Origin: Annona cherimola
Taxonomy: Eukaryota > Streptophyta > Magnoliopsida > Magnoliales > Annonaceae
DNA: 64,000 nucleotides
Reading direction: 5' to 3'
NCBI GenBank assembly: GCA_030490835.1
Contig: CM059972.1
Coordinates: forward strand, 92,551,137-92,615,136
Shown: positions 24,318 to 36,526 of the stretch, in pieces
Position numbering within the stretch: position 1 is the first letter of the stretch
Layout of the letters: the number at the start of each line of letters is the position of its first letter
Position numbers and translations under genes: made by a program
Notes under the pieces: model-generated
Seen by the model: only the letters and a program-made list of their open reading frames with translations
Database searches by the model: none
Told to the model about the DNA's origin: nothing

Positions 24318-25085
24318 AAGTTTGTAAGCAAAAAACAATAAAACCTAGCCTAGCTAATTTCAAAAAAATAGAAATATGTAAAATAGTTTTTAGAAAAAAA
24401 TTTAACCTTTCAAAATAAGATAAAGGAAAAAATTTATAAACTTAAAAGTGAATAATATAAAGACGCCTGATCATTGCAGGCTGTACGTGCGTCCGGCTTG
24501 AAAACTTATTTTTTTAAAAAAAAAATTTGATTTTTTTCGCGGGTAAGTAAATCTAAGTGTATTAAATCTATAAACCAAGTTTTACCATTTTTGGATGTTT
24601 TTAAGTATTTTTTTTTGGATTTTTAAACACAGTGGCATTTTCGTAATTTTTTTAGATCCAAAAATTACGAAAATGCCACTGTATTTAAAAATCCAAAAAA
24701 ATACTTAAAAATATCCAAAAATAGTAAAACTTGGTTTATAGATTTAATACACCTATATTTACTTACCCATGAAAAAAAAGGTTTTCAGACCGGACGCACA
24801 GAGCAGGCCGTGCGTCCGGCCTGAAATGATGAGGCCTCTCATATAAATATAAAGATGTAATTGCAATATGACAAACATGTGTTCAAAACATAAATATGTT
24901 TGCTTACAAAATCTAGCCTAACTAATTTCTAAAAATATAGAATATGTAAAAAAATTTTTAAAGAAAATTTAACCTTTCAAAATAAGATAAAGGAAAAAAT
25001 TAATAAACTTAAAAGTGAATAATATAACTATAAAGATCGAAGCAAATTCAATATGATATACATGCGTTCCAACACAAATATAAAA
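24318..25085 (+). repeat. Tandem duplication of about 190 bp, one copy split by a foldback element
   Basis: The first unit runs 24318-24461 and resumes at 24848-24890. The second, uninterrupted unit runs about 24898-25085. Shared stretches include CCTAGCCTA, AATTTAACCTTTCAAAATAA and AAACTTAAAAGTGAATAATA. Removing the foldback element and one target duplication from unit 1 aligns it with unit 2. Confidence 0.75.
24462..24838. mobile_element. Foldback MITE, Mutator-like 9-bp target duplication
   Basis: This 377-bp element is almost entirely one large inverted repeat. Its ends are GACGCCTGATCATTGCAGG on the left and the complement of GAGGCCTCATCATTTCAGG on the right. Both arms carry GCGTCCGG-containing subterminal sequence and a shared core (AATCTAAGTGTATTAAATC, GTGGCATTTTCGTAATTTTT). 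The flanks are TAATATAAA (24453-24461) and TCATATAAA (24839-24847), an 8/9 match. A 9-bp duplication with long terminal inverted repeats suggests the Mutator superfamily. The neighbouring tandem copy near 25020 preserves the unoccupied site. Confidence 0.8.
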
Positions 25086-26969
25086 TATATAAAGATTAAG
25101 AAATATTATTTATAGATTATGTATATAATATATTTATATTAAATATAAAAATAAAAATCAGACTCGAGTTCCTTGGTTTCGGATTCGCTTTAACACCTAA
25201 CCATGACCTTATTTCCAAAGTGGGTTCTCCAGTTGGAGGTAACTTCTAGCACAGCATTTTTCAGGTTACACGGGCCAGGTTTGGGGGAGATCAACCCAGC
25301 CCAAATTGCACGTATTGCCATGCTTGGTCAGTTCATTTGAAGCGTAGCTCATAAATTATTTATTACATTATAAAAAGCGTTTTGCATATTTCATAATTTT
25401 CACATGATAAACATTTTTTATGTATGCATGATAAACATTTTTAACACTATTAATGGATGTGTTTAAGTATTCTTTATAATTTTCATATGATTACTACTCT
25501 TTTTTAGCAGGTACAGCCCATTTATGAATTTGTAGAAATGGTCTTTAGTATGATGTTAAAACAAATGATATTAAAAATAACGGATAGATAAGATTTTATT
25601 TTAATCACCAAGGTGAGGCTTTTCAAACAAAAATACACTTTATTTTTAAAAAATATTCGGGAATGATAACCATATAGATTAATGGTAACAATTTACAACT
25701 TAATGTCATAAGTAGACTATTCCAGCCACATGATTGAACGCTTTCTTAAAAAATTTAAATTAAATATCAAATAAATTTTAAAAAATTATCATTTTCGTAT
25801 AAAGATAGATGCCGTGCAACTTGGGCCCGATCCCTGAACTTAGCCAACTAAATTCAAATTTCAACAACGTTTAAACTTGCCTTTTTACAGCTCAAGCCCC
25901 AGGAACTCGAAACTGAGTAACCTGCCCCATCTTCCATTTTATATTTATTATAAAACATATTATATTATATCTAAATAATATCTTTCATATTTATGCATTT
26001 TATATTATTTATATTTATGTTTGAATATATATTTGTCATGTTGCGATTATATTATAAATAAATTATATTATGTCATTTGTGTTTATCTTTATATTTTATG
26101 ATTTACTTTTATGTTTATTAATTTTCTTCATTTATCTTATTTTTATGTTAAAAATTTTTCTAGAAATATATTATATATTACTATATTTTTAAAACATAAT
26201 TTGACCATGTACTATTATTTTCGCTTACATAATTTGTCGTTATTCGCTGTTAATATAAAATTTTAAACTTTTCATTCTCAAATAAAATATAAATTTATCA
26301 ACTTTAGATTTTAACCTGAAATTCAATTCCAATTTAATATTTAGAAATAGAGGTAGAGTTTTAAGTTGTGTAAATAAAGATAAATTTAGAATTGGAGTTT
26401 ATATTTTATAAAGGGAGTTAGAGGTAATTTTAAGGTGAACTAAAGTTTCATCCGCCTAACTTGTACTCAAAAGGTAGGTAAAGTAAAGCTCGCATAAGTA
26501 TAAAAAGAAATTAAAAATTAAAAAATATAGGTTCGGCTAAGATGCATTTTTGGCGCAATGCGTATAAAATTATATATTAACTAATATATTTTTAAAAATC
26601 ATGTTGACCGGAAATGTATACGGCTGCAAAGTTTAAAATCATTCTAAAATAAATATCAACTACTACATTCATCGAAAAAAAGAAGAAGCAACTAATAGAA
26701 GTTACTAAAATGTTTATTTTTCAAAAATAAATAAATTTGTGGTGAAGAATGTTATAACTAGTTTTGATATATAAAAGTACATACTTCGTTTTTTTTAAAA
26801 CAAAAAAACCTTGCTTAAATTTTTTTTTTTTTTTTTTTTGAAAAAATTGGTTTCATATTTTTTAAAAACCAAGAAAGGCAACCTCCCCCCATGATCCTCA
26901 CCGGTGGGAAGAACTATGTGCCCTTTTATGAGCGCGACCGTAGTTCATGAAACTCAGATAATTTATCTC
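25086..26969. other. AT-rich intergenic DNA, nothing recognised
   Basis: There is a small richer patch at 25155-25330 and a run of 20 T at about 26820-26840, possibly the tail of an inverted retroelement whose body I cannot identify. I see no gene. Confidence 0.45.
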
Positions 26970-26986
26970 AACTTAACCTTAATCTT

Positions 26987-27151
26987 TTTTATTCTTTTAT
27001 TTACAGCGCAACTCAAGTTCATATTCCAATTCTATAGTCAGGGAGTCATTGATCCAGAAAATAAAAGATAAATTTCCCAAACCAAAATTCGAAACCTAGA
27101 TCTTTCGCATCTAAGGCAGAACTTTTGCTAGCCGTGCAGTCGTGTGCTGGT
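26987..27151 (-). mobile_element. tRNA-derived SINE with 17-bp target duplication
   Basis: A perfect 17-bp direct repeat AACTTAACCTTAATCTT flanks the insert (26970-26986 and 27152-27168). Read on the minus strand, the 165-bp insert starts ACCAGCACACGACTG. It has a box A-like GGCTAGCAAAAG and a box B-like GGTTTCGAATTTTGG about 40-50 bp later, and ends in an A-rich tail (TAAATAAAAGAATAAAA). Pol III internal promoter boxes near the 5' end, an A-rich 3' end and a long target duplication are the defining features of a SINE. I do not recognise the family by name. Confidence 0.75.
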
Positions 27152-27358
27152 AACTTAACCTTAATCTTATATGTAAATAGGCGTTGAAATTCAGATTGAT
27201 AAATATTTTTGGTAAAGTTGCAAATTTAAATATAATCTAACAAGTCGTATAATAATAATATAACAATAATGTAATGTATTTTTAAGTAATTTATCTTTTA
27301 CAAAATTAAGTCAAGGCAAGAAAAAGGTGGTAGATAACTTGCGTTGCGATCTAGTGCA

Positions 27359-27702
27359 CCAAAAGTGTACTTAGCTTTAGTTTACTTGGGTGCAAAAGCT
27401 CATTTTTTATTTTTTTATTTTTTTATAAAATTGTTAATCTAAGTTTACTCAACATGCATATCAATGTTTATCATTTTTGGATATTTGTAGATTTTTTTAA
27501 TTTTTTAAAATCAGTTGCAATTTTGTAATGTGTGAATTACGAAATTACCACTTATTTTAAAAATTCAAAAAATATTTACAAATCTCCAAAAATGATAAAA
27601 ATTGATCCGCATGTTAAATACATCTAAATTAAATTTTTTATAAAAAAATTTTGAAAAAAAAGATTATATATACTCGAAAGTACTTGAGCTAAGTGCACTT
27701 GG
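27359..27702. mobile_element. Foldback MITE
   Basis: Long inverted repeat arms: the left begins CCAAAAGTGTACTTAGCT, the right is the complement of CCAAGTGCACTTAGCT. Inside are a GGGTGCAAAA subterminal block and the shared core (AACATGCATATCAATG, TTTTTGGATATTTGTAGA). The element is close kin of those at 37408 and 46173. No convincing target duplication was found, so the ends are approximate. Confidence 0.7.
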
Positions 27703-28119
27703 CTACATTTAAAAATGTCTAGGTATCTTTTATAATTATCATTTTGCGTAATTTGGTCTCAACCTGCCTAACTGGACGTGATTTCAACACCAAATTTGAG
27801 TTTAATTTTTAAAAAAATTTCAAAATAAACCAAGTTTCAACGCAGCTTAGGAGCAACCAAAACTAATACTGAGTTTATATTAACCAAATACCAGAACTCA
27901 ACCCGGCCGAGCTCCATATCCCCTTAATTTGTTAAAAGGACTATAATACATTATACATTGAGCATTTTAATTTTAATTATAATAAAATTTCTTACATATA
28001 GTCATAACCTAATTAAATTATAAAATATTTATTCTAAAATCTAAATGTCATCTATATTTATCCATAAAAATTGAATCTATTGCATCTGTATCGACTTAAT
28101 TTGTAAATAATTATAAAGA

Positions 28120-28600
28120 TGAATTTCTTATTTACCCACGAATTTTACTTTTAATTCTACTTATACCCATAAATTTTCAAAAATTTCTTTCATAGTCATA
28201 AATTTTCATCTTAATTCTACTTATACCAACACCGTTAAAGATCCGTTAAAGAGGCTGTTAACTCTTTGAAAAATGACGAATATGTTCATACTTAATTATA
28301 ATTCTATAGCCAAAATTTTATATTATAATGAATTAATATAAATTTTTAGTAATTCTAATTCTACAACTATAAAATTATATATTATTTGAAAATGAATATT
28401 TAACTATAAGCAAAACAATCTTAAGTTACATTAGAGCTTAGGTATATTCATTATTTTACAAGGGGGATAATGACACATATAACACATCCCTAACAACGTG
28501 AGTATAAGTAGAATTATGATTAAAAAAAATCGTCCGTATGAGAGAAATTTTTGAAAATTCATGGAATTATGGATAAAATTCATAGGTATATATGGAATTA
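28120..28600. mobile_element. Foldback element of a second type
   Basis: The left arm repeats TTTAC/TATACCCA..AATTTT and AATTCTACTTATACC; the right arm near 28495-28600 is its complement (GAGTATAAGTAGAATTATG, TTTTTGAAAATTCATGG). The arms are about 110 bp with an AT-rich spacer. The sequence differs from the 24462/27359/37408 group. Ends are approximate. Confidence 0.6.
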
Positions 28601-28639
28601 GATCAATATAATAATTTTAAAATTATTGCATAAATACAA

Positions 28640-29600
28640 ATTAACTATGAGATATATAAGTCTCACTATTATTAAACTCGTTTATGAAACACCTCTTTTA
28701 TGTAACCATCTATTTTAATATATTAATAGTTTTCGGAAAATTCACTCTACCTATTGTATTTAGTATCATTTATAATATCTTTAAAATCTTTCCATTTGTC
28801 TAATATTGCTGTAAATGGGCCCATTTACAAAGTGTAAAATCAACATAATAATATAGTTTAATGTTAAATATCGATTTGAAAATTGTACTTTCAACATCTA
28901 AACTGTCTAAAATATCATTTTTGTAGAGAAATGATTCTATAAAATATTTTATATTCTAAAGCATGTACAAATAGATCTAAGCATTTTTCATAAATTACAC
29001 ATGAAAATATATATATATTTCAACAAATGTGGTCAAGGATGTCTTTGATTTGGATGAAATTTGGTCTTTTAGCTAAATAAATAATGTTAAATACAATGAA
29101 TGGACTGAATTTTCTATTAAGGAACAAAATCTTAAAATTTGAAGGGGTTATATGACTTCGCTTTCCATATGAATATATTCATACGTAAATTATGAATAAA
29201 TAAGTTATCATAATCAAAAGTATACTCTCAAATTAGTTGGTGCAAATGCAATAATGTTCTAAGAGTTTATTATTTTCATTGGTAGATTCCAGCTTCTGTT
29301 GGTCTGAGAATAACCCAAAACCAAGACTAAAATCAATGCCAACTAGTCTGAACCCGATCGGAACCCAGATTCTAATATTTGGGTTTATTGGTAGACTTAG
29401 AGTTATGATTCATCTAAATCCAGTACAACCCAAACCAAATTGCACCACTTGTTATAATAACAATGTCTATTTTGGCCAAAATAAGAGGCACATTTAATCA
29501 CATTTGGATAATGAATTAAACTTCATCTGGACTTCAAGGACACAAAAATTCTGGTTTCTTTATTGTAAGGATGGGCTCAATACCTCTTTCCAGCCCCCAA
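28640..29600. other. AT-rich intergenic DNA
   Basis: No gene is seen. An 18-bp perfect palindrome, GTAAATGGGCCCATTTAC, is at 28811-28828. The 72-aa plus-strand frame at 29279-29497 resembles no family I know. Confidence 0.45.
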
Positions 29601-29635
29601 TACTTTGCTAAAGACAGGTAAGCGGGCCCCAACTC

Positions 29636-32600
29636 TCATTCAAAAAATTGATGGATGCCATTACATAAAGCACGTAAAATACAATTAGGGAATTCTCCCC
29701 TCCATATGCCACTTTCTATTCCTTCATCTAAAGCAAGTTTGACTGTGTTGTGTGCAGCCGCATTACTTGCACGATTTACATAACTAAATGTACATTGATT
29801 AAAGTTCCTACTTGCCACTTTTATAGCAAACACCGAGTGACCAACCGTGGACAAAACATGTTCATCATGGATTAGCTAGTTTGTCAGAATTAGAGAATCA
29901 CTCTAGTAGAGAACTTCTGAATAGTTGAGATCCATCAACCACGACACTCCCAAGAACATGGCATGAGTCTCCAGCCATATCGAATCAATTTTTCTTCTCC
30001 GTGTCCAGCATCTGGCAGCAATGAGATTTCCGATTGATTTTCTAATGACTGCACCTGCTCCACACAGATCCGTTCCTTGTTTTGATCCTACGTCCACAAT
30101 CAATTTGATTTTCCCCATTGGATGAGGAACCCACTTTGCCTGAGTATTTTAAATTTGGAAGGAGGATCTCGTCAACAATCAGGCCATCTGAAAATTTTTG
30201 ATGTATTCTCTACTACAATACATAACAACGGAGAAATTTAGAGACTCACCCTCAGAGATGTACCGATTTTTGCATTGCCAAATTTTCAAGCAAGAGACTC
30301 AAAAAAAGCGAGAGCAAATGTTTGGAATCTGGTTGACAGATATGATGGAAGATGTCCTGAATGCAGTGGGGGTCTTTGCATGAAATGCACATGACAATGT
30401 GGCCATCAAAATCCATATGTGATGTAGTACACTTCGAAAATAAATGGAAACAGTCCTCTTGAGCCTGTTTACATAGACAGCATGTAGTATCCAGTTGTAC
30501 ACCTTCTTGAGAAGATTTGAATTCACTAGAAGGAGATTCCAAAATAGTCTCCACCCAAAAATCAAAATTTTTTGTGGTAAATTTTGTTTTCGTAAATTTT
30601 GTTTCCACCAGATGTGAATGATGTGTAATTCCCTATCAGTTGCTAAAGACCTCCCATCTGATGGCTGTTCCAAGTCTAGAAACATCTTGTAGGCTGACTT
30701 CACTTTGAATGTTCCATCATGTTCAAGTTGCGAAAATATGTTGTCCGATTGAGCATCTTGAGGAATAGGAATCTGTTTAACAATATCCCACCCCGCTATC
30801 CCAACCATTAACTTAATCAGGTCCTCTTTCCATGACCTATCTTCCCAGTTAATGAAGAAAGAAACCTTCACTCCATTTGAGATTCCTTTCAAAATTGGGT
30901 CAGTCCATTGCAACGGTTGTTCTGTCCATCTGTCTAGCAGAAATTTTACTCTTTCTCCATTGCCAATACACTACATGCAGCCTTTTGCAGAAAATTCTTT
31001 GCCACCATAATTCTCTTCCGTGTGTAAGATGCTGAGATTGGACACTAGCTGCACCAAAAGTCTCCCTCCTTGAAGTACTTCTCCTTTAGAACTTTGAAGG
31101 CTAATGAGTCTTGATTTGTGGCTAGTCTCCAAGCTTGTTTGGCTAAGAGGGCGATGTTAAAAGACTTTAGATCTCTGAATCCATACCTCCTCCCGCCTCT
31201 GAGGTGCACAATTTCCTCCATGATGCCCAATTAATTTTCCTCCTATCATACCTCGCATCACACCAAAATTTCCTAATTCGCGAATTTATGTCTTCACATA
31301 GATTTGGAAGGAGAAATAAACTCATAACATAATTTAGGATGACTTGGAAATCGCTTTTATTAAAATCCCCTTTCCGCCGCATGATATTAACTTTGCTCTC
31401 CAAGCTTATAGCTTCTTCCAGACTCTTTCTCTAATGGATTGAAAGATTTGAACTCTAGACTTACCCATCTAGGTCAGCAATCCCAAGTAAACCTGAATTT
31501 TTCTTCCAAATGCTTCAAAAGAAGATTCCATCCTTTCTTTTGAGGCTGACGGAGTGTTGCTACTGAAAAAGAAAGTTGTTTTCTCCATAGTAATGCACTG
31601 CCCAGTACATTCCCCATACGTGGTTAAGATATGCTTCAAGTAGCCAACCTCTCTGCCATCGACTCTCAAGAACAGCAGAGCATCATCAGCAAAAAACAAG
31701 TGTAAGATTGGAGGACTGCGGTTACTAATTTTGATGTTTTTTCAAATGCGCTTCACGAAGAAGAGCTGACAGACCCTCTATGCAGAACAAGAATAAGCAT
31801 GACGATAGTGGGTCGCCTTGTCGTAGTCCCCTGCTGGCCATGATCCTCTTTGATTTGAAGACATTCAGTACCACTCTATAGGTAATTGCGGAGATGCAAG
31901 CTCTAATCCATTCAACCCATGTTTCATTAAAGCCCATCTTCGCCATAACCTGATATAAATAGTCTCATTTTACTCTGTCATATGCTTTGGCCATCTCTAA
32001 TTTAATGACTACCCCCTCAAGCTTTCCTCTCTTTCTTCTTCTCAAAGTGCGCAGAGCTTTGTATGCTATCAACGTATTGTTTGTGATAAGTTTCACCGGA
32101 ACGAATGCACTATGGGTTTCCGAAATAATTTTTTAGAGGTACACCTTTAATCTATTAGCCAAAATTTTGGCCAGAATCTTATATATGACATTGCATAAGC
32201 TAATAGGCCTGAATTCTTGCAAACTTCCCCGGTACCTTAGGGATGAGGATAATCTCAATGCAGTTAATACTTTTCATTAGTTCCCTCCTGACTTCAGGAT
32301 CTCTATTGTCCATAAATTCCTTATGGGCTTGGAATATCTCATCACCCACCAATGGCCATGATTTTTGAAAAAACCACGCTGGCCAACCATCTAGACCTGG
32401 AGCTTTCCAAAGAGCCATCTCCTTCACAGTAGTCGTCACCTTTGATTTTGTGAGAGTTTGTGTTGGCTTCTGGTTATCCTCCTTATTTATACATTTTTGA
32501 AATTTTGAGGTTATCCTTGCAACATCTCTGGTTCCCTCCGATATATACAAATCCTGGAAATATGTGACCGCCAAATTTTTCTTTTTTTGTTGGTCAGTAA

Positions 32601-33746
32601 ATGTGTTTCCCCTTTCATCATTTAACACTGAAACATAATTTTGCCGCCTCCTATCTGACGCTGTTTGATGGAAGAAAGACGTGTAAAGTCAATTTACCCT
32701 TGATCTCTGCTGCCATTAGATTTTTTAATCCTCGAAAGATGGTTTATTTGTTGTTCCATCACCTTAATTGCTTCATCTCACTCATTAGATGGGTGTGATT
32801 CTCTTAGTCTATCCAATTGCTCTTGTTTCAATGCTATCTTCCTTACTAAGTTACCTCTAACATTTCTGTTCCACTTCTGAAGGGAATTCCTACATTAGAT
32901 TAAGCATATATTCGATATTTGCGATTGATGCTTCCTCATAATCCTGTTGGTTAGACTAGTTTTCCCAAATTATATCTGCTACCTCCTTATCCTTAGTCCA
33001 GAAAGCCTCAAATCTAAATATTTTTTGTGGTTTTTGCTGAGGATGCACCTCATCCAGCAGGATTAAAAGGGGATTATGATCTGAAGCAGGTACAGAACAA
33101 TGTATATTTTGAGCAAGAGGAAAAAGGTGTATCCAATCAGATGTGACTAGAGCTCGATCAAGTCATGCTTCCACCCTAGCAACACCACATCTATTGTTTC
33201 TCCAAGTAAACACAGATCCAGTGAACCCCAAGTCTTTCAGCTGAAATTGATCGATGACTTCCCTAAATTTAGCCATTTAATTTTCTATCCTGAGATCATG
33301 ACTGTGGCATTCTAAAATTCCAAGCACCTCGTTAAGTCTCCTACCACCATCCACGTGTCTTCACTGATGCGGTTTAAATGCCTCAACAAATTCTCGGATT
33401 CCTCTCTCTTACAAACTTCTAGAGAACCATAAAAACTTGTGATTCTCCAAGTACAGTTATGGGAAAATTGGATATCAGCATCTATATGATTGTTAGAAAA
33501 TGATCTGATGATGGCCCTTTGGTTCTACCTCCCCAGCATGCCCAAGCCACCTCTTCTCTCAATGCAATCCACTGAAACACAGCCTTCAAAACTCAGCTTA
33601 CATCTAATGACTTCCATCTCTTTTTGCTTTCTCTTTGTTTCCTACAAAATTACCAAAACAGGAGCTTTTTTCTTAACGAGGTTAAGAAGAATTCGAATTG
33701 ACCGGGTGTTCCCAAGCCCCCAGCAATTCCAAACTAGGATCGCCAT
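29636..33746 (-). pseudogene. LINE-1 ORF2 (endonuclease-reverse transcriptase-RNase H), broken
   Basis: It starts at the ATG on 33746-33744 with MAILVWNCWGLGNTRSI, the usual beginning of the AP-type endonuclease in plant LINE ORF2. The reverse transcriptase is visible as WKAPGLDGWPAWFFQ (near 32400), LRQGDPLSSCLFLFC (near 31800) and MFFADDALLFL (31699-31655), the last being the catalytic FADD box. A zf-RVT block follows (CCLCKQAQEDCFHLFSKC, near 30460). At the end is an RVT_3 RNase H domain (30118-29636) with VDVGS and ETHAMFLGVSWL motifs, split by a stop. At least a dozen interruptions make it non-functional. Confidence 0.85.
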
Positions 33747-33759
33747 TTAAGCCTGGTGG

Positions 33760-35186
33760 GGTTGAGATATAGCTTCGGCCTCCACTGTATCATAGTAATT
33801 CATTTCCTGCCCCACCATTCTTCTTTGTTTCTTGGTTTGCCGTCCTTTTTGCATCTCCTTGTCATTATCAATGTAGCTTCTCAATCTCACCGCCCCTCCT
33901 CCTCCAACTTGATTTTCCTCCGTTCCAGCACTGTCAAGTGTTTTCACATCTCTAGCTAGTCATTTCCATCTCTGGGTTACAACAGGGGTACTTTCATGTG
34001 GGACAAATACATTCCTAGTGTGGTTGCTATCTGCACAGCTTATTACCCTATTGTTTTGCCCCTCTGAAATATCCTCTTGAGTCTCCAATATGTGTCCAGC
34101 ACTACTATCTGGCAGTTCACAACCCTTTGTATTGTCTCACCATTTCTGCTCCCCTCAGTCCATTACTTTTCGGACAAAGTTGTCTTTTCTTTGCATTCCT
34201 CTAGCCTCTTTGATCCAATTTCTCATCAACCGGCTGATCCTCCCTCACCTGTGGGCATCTCTTTCCTTTTCTTCCTATCTCCATTTGTTCTGCCTGATAA
34301 ACATTGCTACCCCCATTACATTTTCTCCTTTCTGTTAGCCCTCCCCCCCATCTCAAGGTTGCTCCCCCACATGCCTTATACATCTCCACCTCTTTATCTA
34401 TACCCTCTTCCTTCTTCCACCCAGGAACTTTTTTGGTGTCACCCTCTCCCCCTTCGTCTCACCCTGTCCTCCAGCAGCCTTATAACCCACCCTTAGAAAG
34501 TTCCCATAAGGTAGTTCTCCTCCTACACCATCCTTCTCTTGAGTCCCATTTAGGGTGCACTCTTTTATAGAATGCTCGATTCTTCCATAGCTAAAACAAA
34601 AGTGTGGGAGCTTTTCATATTGACAGCTTAACCATTTTCTGTCCTGCCCCTCCTTGGATGTATACTCCCCTTCTTACAGCTTTTCGCACATCTAACTCCA
34701 CTTGAATTCTAAGAGTGTTCTCTGTGATGTCTATCTGCAAACACCTGCTAAAAGAGTCTTCTATCAGCTTACCCAACCCTTGCTTGTCAAGCAAATAGGG
34801 AATGCCCAAAATTGGGACTTAAATAGAGCCAGATCTTTCCTATTGGTCGGCTCCTTCAGGTCCATCAAAATCACCAACTGCCGATCAAAAAGCCATGGAC
34901 ACCCATTCAATACAGCTTGCAAATCCCCTTCCTGTTCAAACTTTATTATATAAAGATTCTCCTCAATCTCAATAAAAGATATTTTGCGTTTTGCCTTCCA
35001 GACCTTCTTCATCATGAGTTTGAAGACTTCCTTGTTATACTCCTTTAATGCCCATACCGTGCATAGAGCCGCAGGTTTGTCTTGTGGTACAATGCTTCTG
35101 CAAATTTTGTCATCTATTTGTAGTGTTAGAATTTCATCCGCCAAGACCTTTAGAGTCCCGGCTGTCGTCCGTTGCCCCTGCTCCAT
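33760..35186 (-). pseudogene. LINE-1 ORF1 (DUF4283 protein), broken
   Basis: The first 140 codons (35186 to 34764) give a DUF4283 domain with the hallmark GCPWLFDRQLVILMDLKEP and a following interrupted GIPYLLDKQGLGKLI stretch. DUF4283 proteins of plant LINEs bind nucleic acid and act as the chaperone-like ORF1 product. Near 34590-34620 a zinc knuckle is visible as CFSYGRIEHSIKEC; its second Cys is replaced by Tyr. After that the frame is a low-complexity polar tail with several stops. Confidence 0.75.
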
Positions 35187-35275
35187 TTCTACCTTTATCG
35201 TTGACCCCTACTTGAATATCCTTGCTGCTACTCCCCAAATTCTCTCAATAAGATCCCTATTCTGCTGAGAGCATT

Positions 35276-35900
35276 AGGGTTTCCAACCAGTAGTTTTCAA
35301 TCGCTAGAGGTTTTTTGGGGTTTTCAGCTATGCATTATCATAAAAATTCTGCTTTAACACATCCATTATTTCATCTTTCTTGATTATTTTTACATTCCCT
35401 CGTTTTCCAAAATTGAAAGTTTCTTTTTGGTGAAAAAAATGGAAGCAAAAAAGCATAGTTACCTTAGGTGCACATTCTATTCAATTTTTCATGCGTCACA
35501 ATGGAAGCAAAAAGAATAGTTACTTTAGCGGTCTTTCATGGAATTTGAAAATTTTAAGGTGTTGGTAACATAAAAAATCAATTGATGCAGACGCACTAGA
35601 GAAAGAATAAACTTGAACTGAATAAGTGAAAAAATATTTTAGAATCTAATAATTTTAGAATTAGTTGCACAAAAAATACATATATGAAATATAACTTCTA
35701 TAATAATAAGCACCTAGAGGAGAACTAATTGAGATTTTAAACTTAGTATAAAAAACTGATAATTTCAGTATTTAGTTAGAGAGAACGAGAAATTTTGAGA
35801 AAAATACTATAAATAAAATCTTAGCAGATAGAAGAAATAGTGAAGGGTTTCAAGACTTTTATGTGACTATAGAGTTGTAGTTAAATTAAAACAAATTTTA
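35276..35900. other. AT-rich spacer between two LINE fossils
   Basis: No coding similarity is recognised. Near 35410-35520 the phrase GGAAGCAAAAA..ATAGTTAC occurs twice (35431 and 35502), a local imperfect duplication. Confidence 0.45.
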
Positions 35901-35904
35901 TAAG

Positions 35905-36222
35905 ATAACAATTAGACCAACTATGTTAAATGAGGCAGAATACATGACGATTAAAAAGCACCTAATACATATAATGTTAAAGTAGATGAGTGGTAAAATA
36001 AGAAAAGATAAAATTAGAAATAGAGTAATCCAAAATAATTTAAATATTAAATCAATAAATAATAAAATGAGAAAAACAAACTAAGGTGGTTTGGATATGT
36101 TAAGTGGAGGACCAAAATGACACTGATCAAGAAAGCTAATTTTATTCAAATAGAAAATGGTAAAAGTGAAAGAAAACATGTATAAAAGTAATTATAAAGG
36201 ATATGAAAGCATTAAAGATTGC
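35905..36222 (+). pseudogene. RTE-like LINE C-terminal fossil
   Basis: Plus-strand reading, with frame changes, gives TIRPTMLNEAEYM, then KIRKDKIRNRVIQNN, then RWFGYVKWRTK and finally VIIKDMKALK. This order matches the conserved tail of plant non-LTR reverse transcriptases of the type with MLRWMCG..RKDKIRN..RWFGH..RRP and a terminal KDMKAL block. Only the last roughly 100 codons remain, with stops. It is a different LINE lineage from the three DUF4283/RVT_3 LINEs nearby. Confidence 0.6.
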
Positions 36223-36232
36223 TAGAATCTTA

Positions 36233-36523
36233 GGGTGTGTTTGGGAAGTTGTAAACTTTTGATGAAAAGTTTTTTTTATGTAAAAATTGTCAAATTAGTA
36301 GAAAATGATATGATATTGTAGGGGTAATGATGAGGCATAAACAGAATAAATTTAAAATAAATAGATTAGTTGTATTAGTAGTTGTGTAGAAATGATTGAA
36401 AAATAGCGTTGTTGTATAGAAAGATATGTAAAAAATAATTAAAAAAGAATAGTTATAGATAGGGAAAAGTTTTAGATTGAAAAGTTTTAACTTCATAACT
36501 TTTACAAATTGTCAAACACACCC
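36233..36523 (+). mobile_element. Tourist-like (PIF/Harbinger) MITE, best preserved copy
   Basis: This 291-bp element has terminal inverted repeats GGGTGTGTTTGGGAAGTTGT and the complement GGGTGTGTTTGACAATTTGT. It is flanked by TTA on both sides (36230-36232 and 36524-36526). The three-base TTA/TAA target and GGGTGTGTTTGG ends are typical of Tourist MITEs mobilised by PIF/Harbinger transposases. It has no coding capacity. Relatives lie at 22905, 40108, 43549, 44630 and 53684. Confidence 0.85.
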
Positions 36524-36526
36524 TTA

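Larger units (their letters stand above)
29636..35275 (-). mobile_element. Decayed near-full-length L1-type LINE (LINE-1)
   Basis: The minus strand carries, in order from 35275 to 29636, the gene set of plant L1-clade non-LTR elements: ORF1 with a DUF4283 domain, then ORF2 with endonuclease, reverse transcriptase, zf-RVT and RNase H. Many stops and frame changes break both frames, so it is old. I find no poly(A) tail or target duplication, and the ends given are limits of recognisable coding similarity. It is distinct from and more decayed than the LINE at 46847-52890. Confidence 0.85.
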
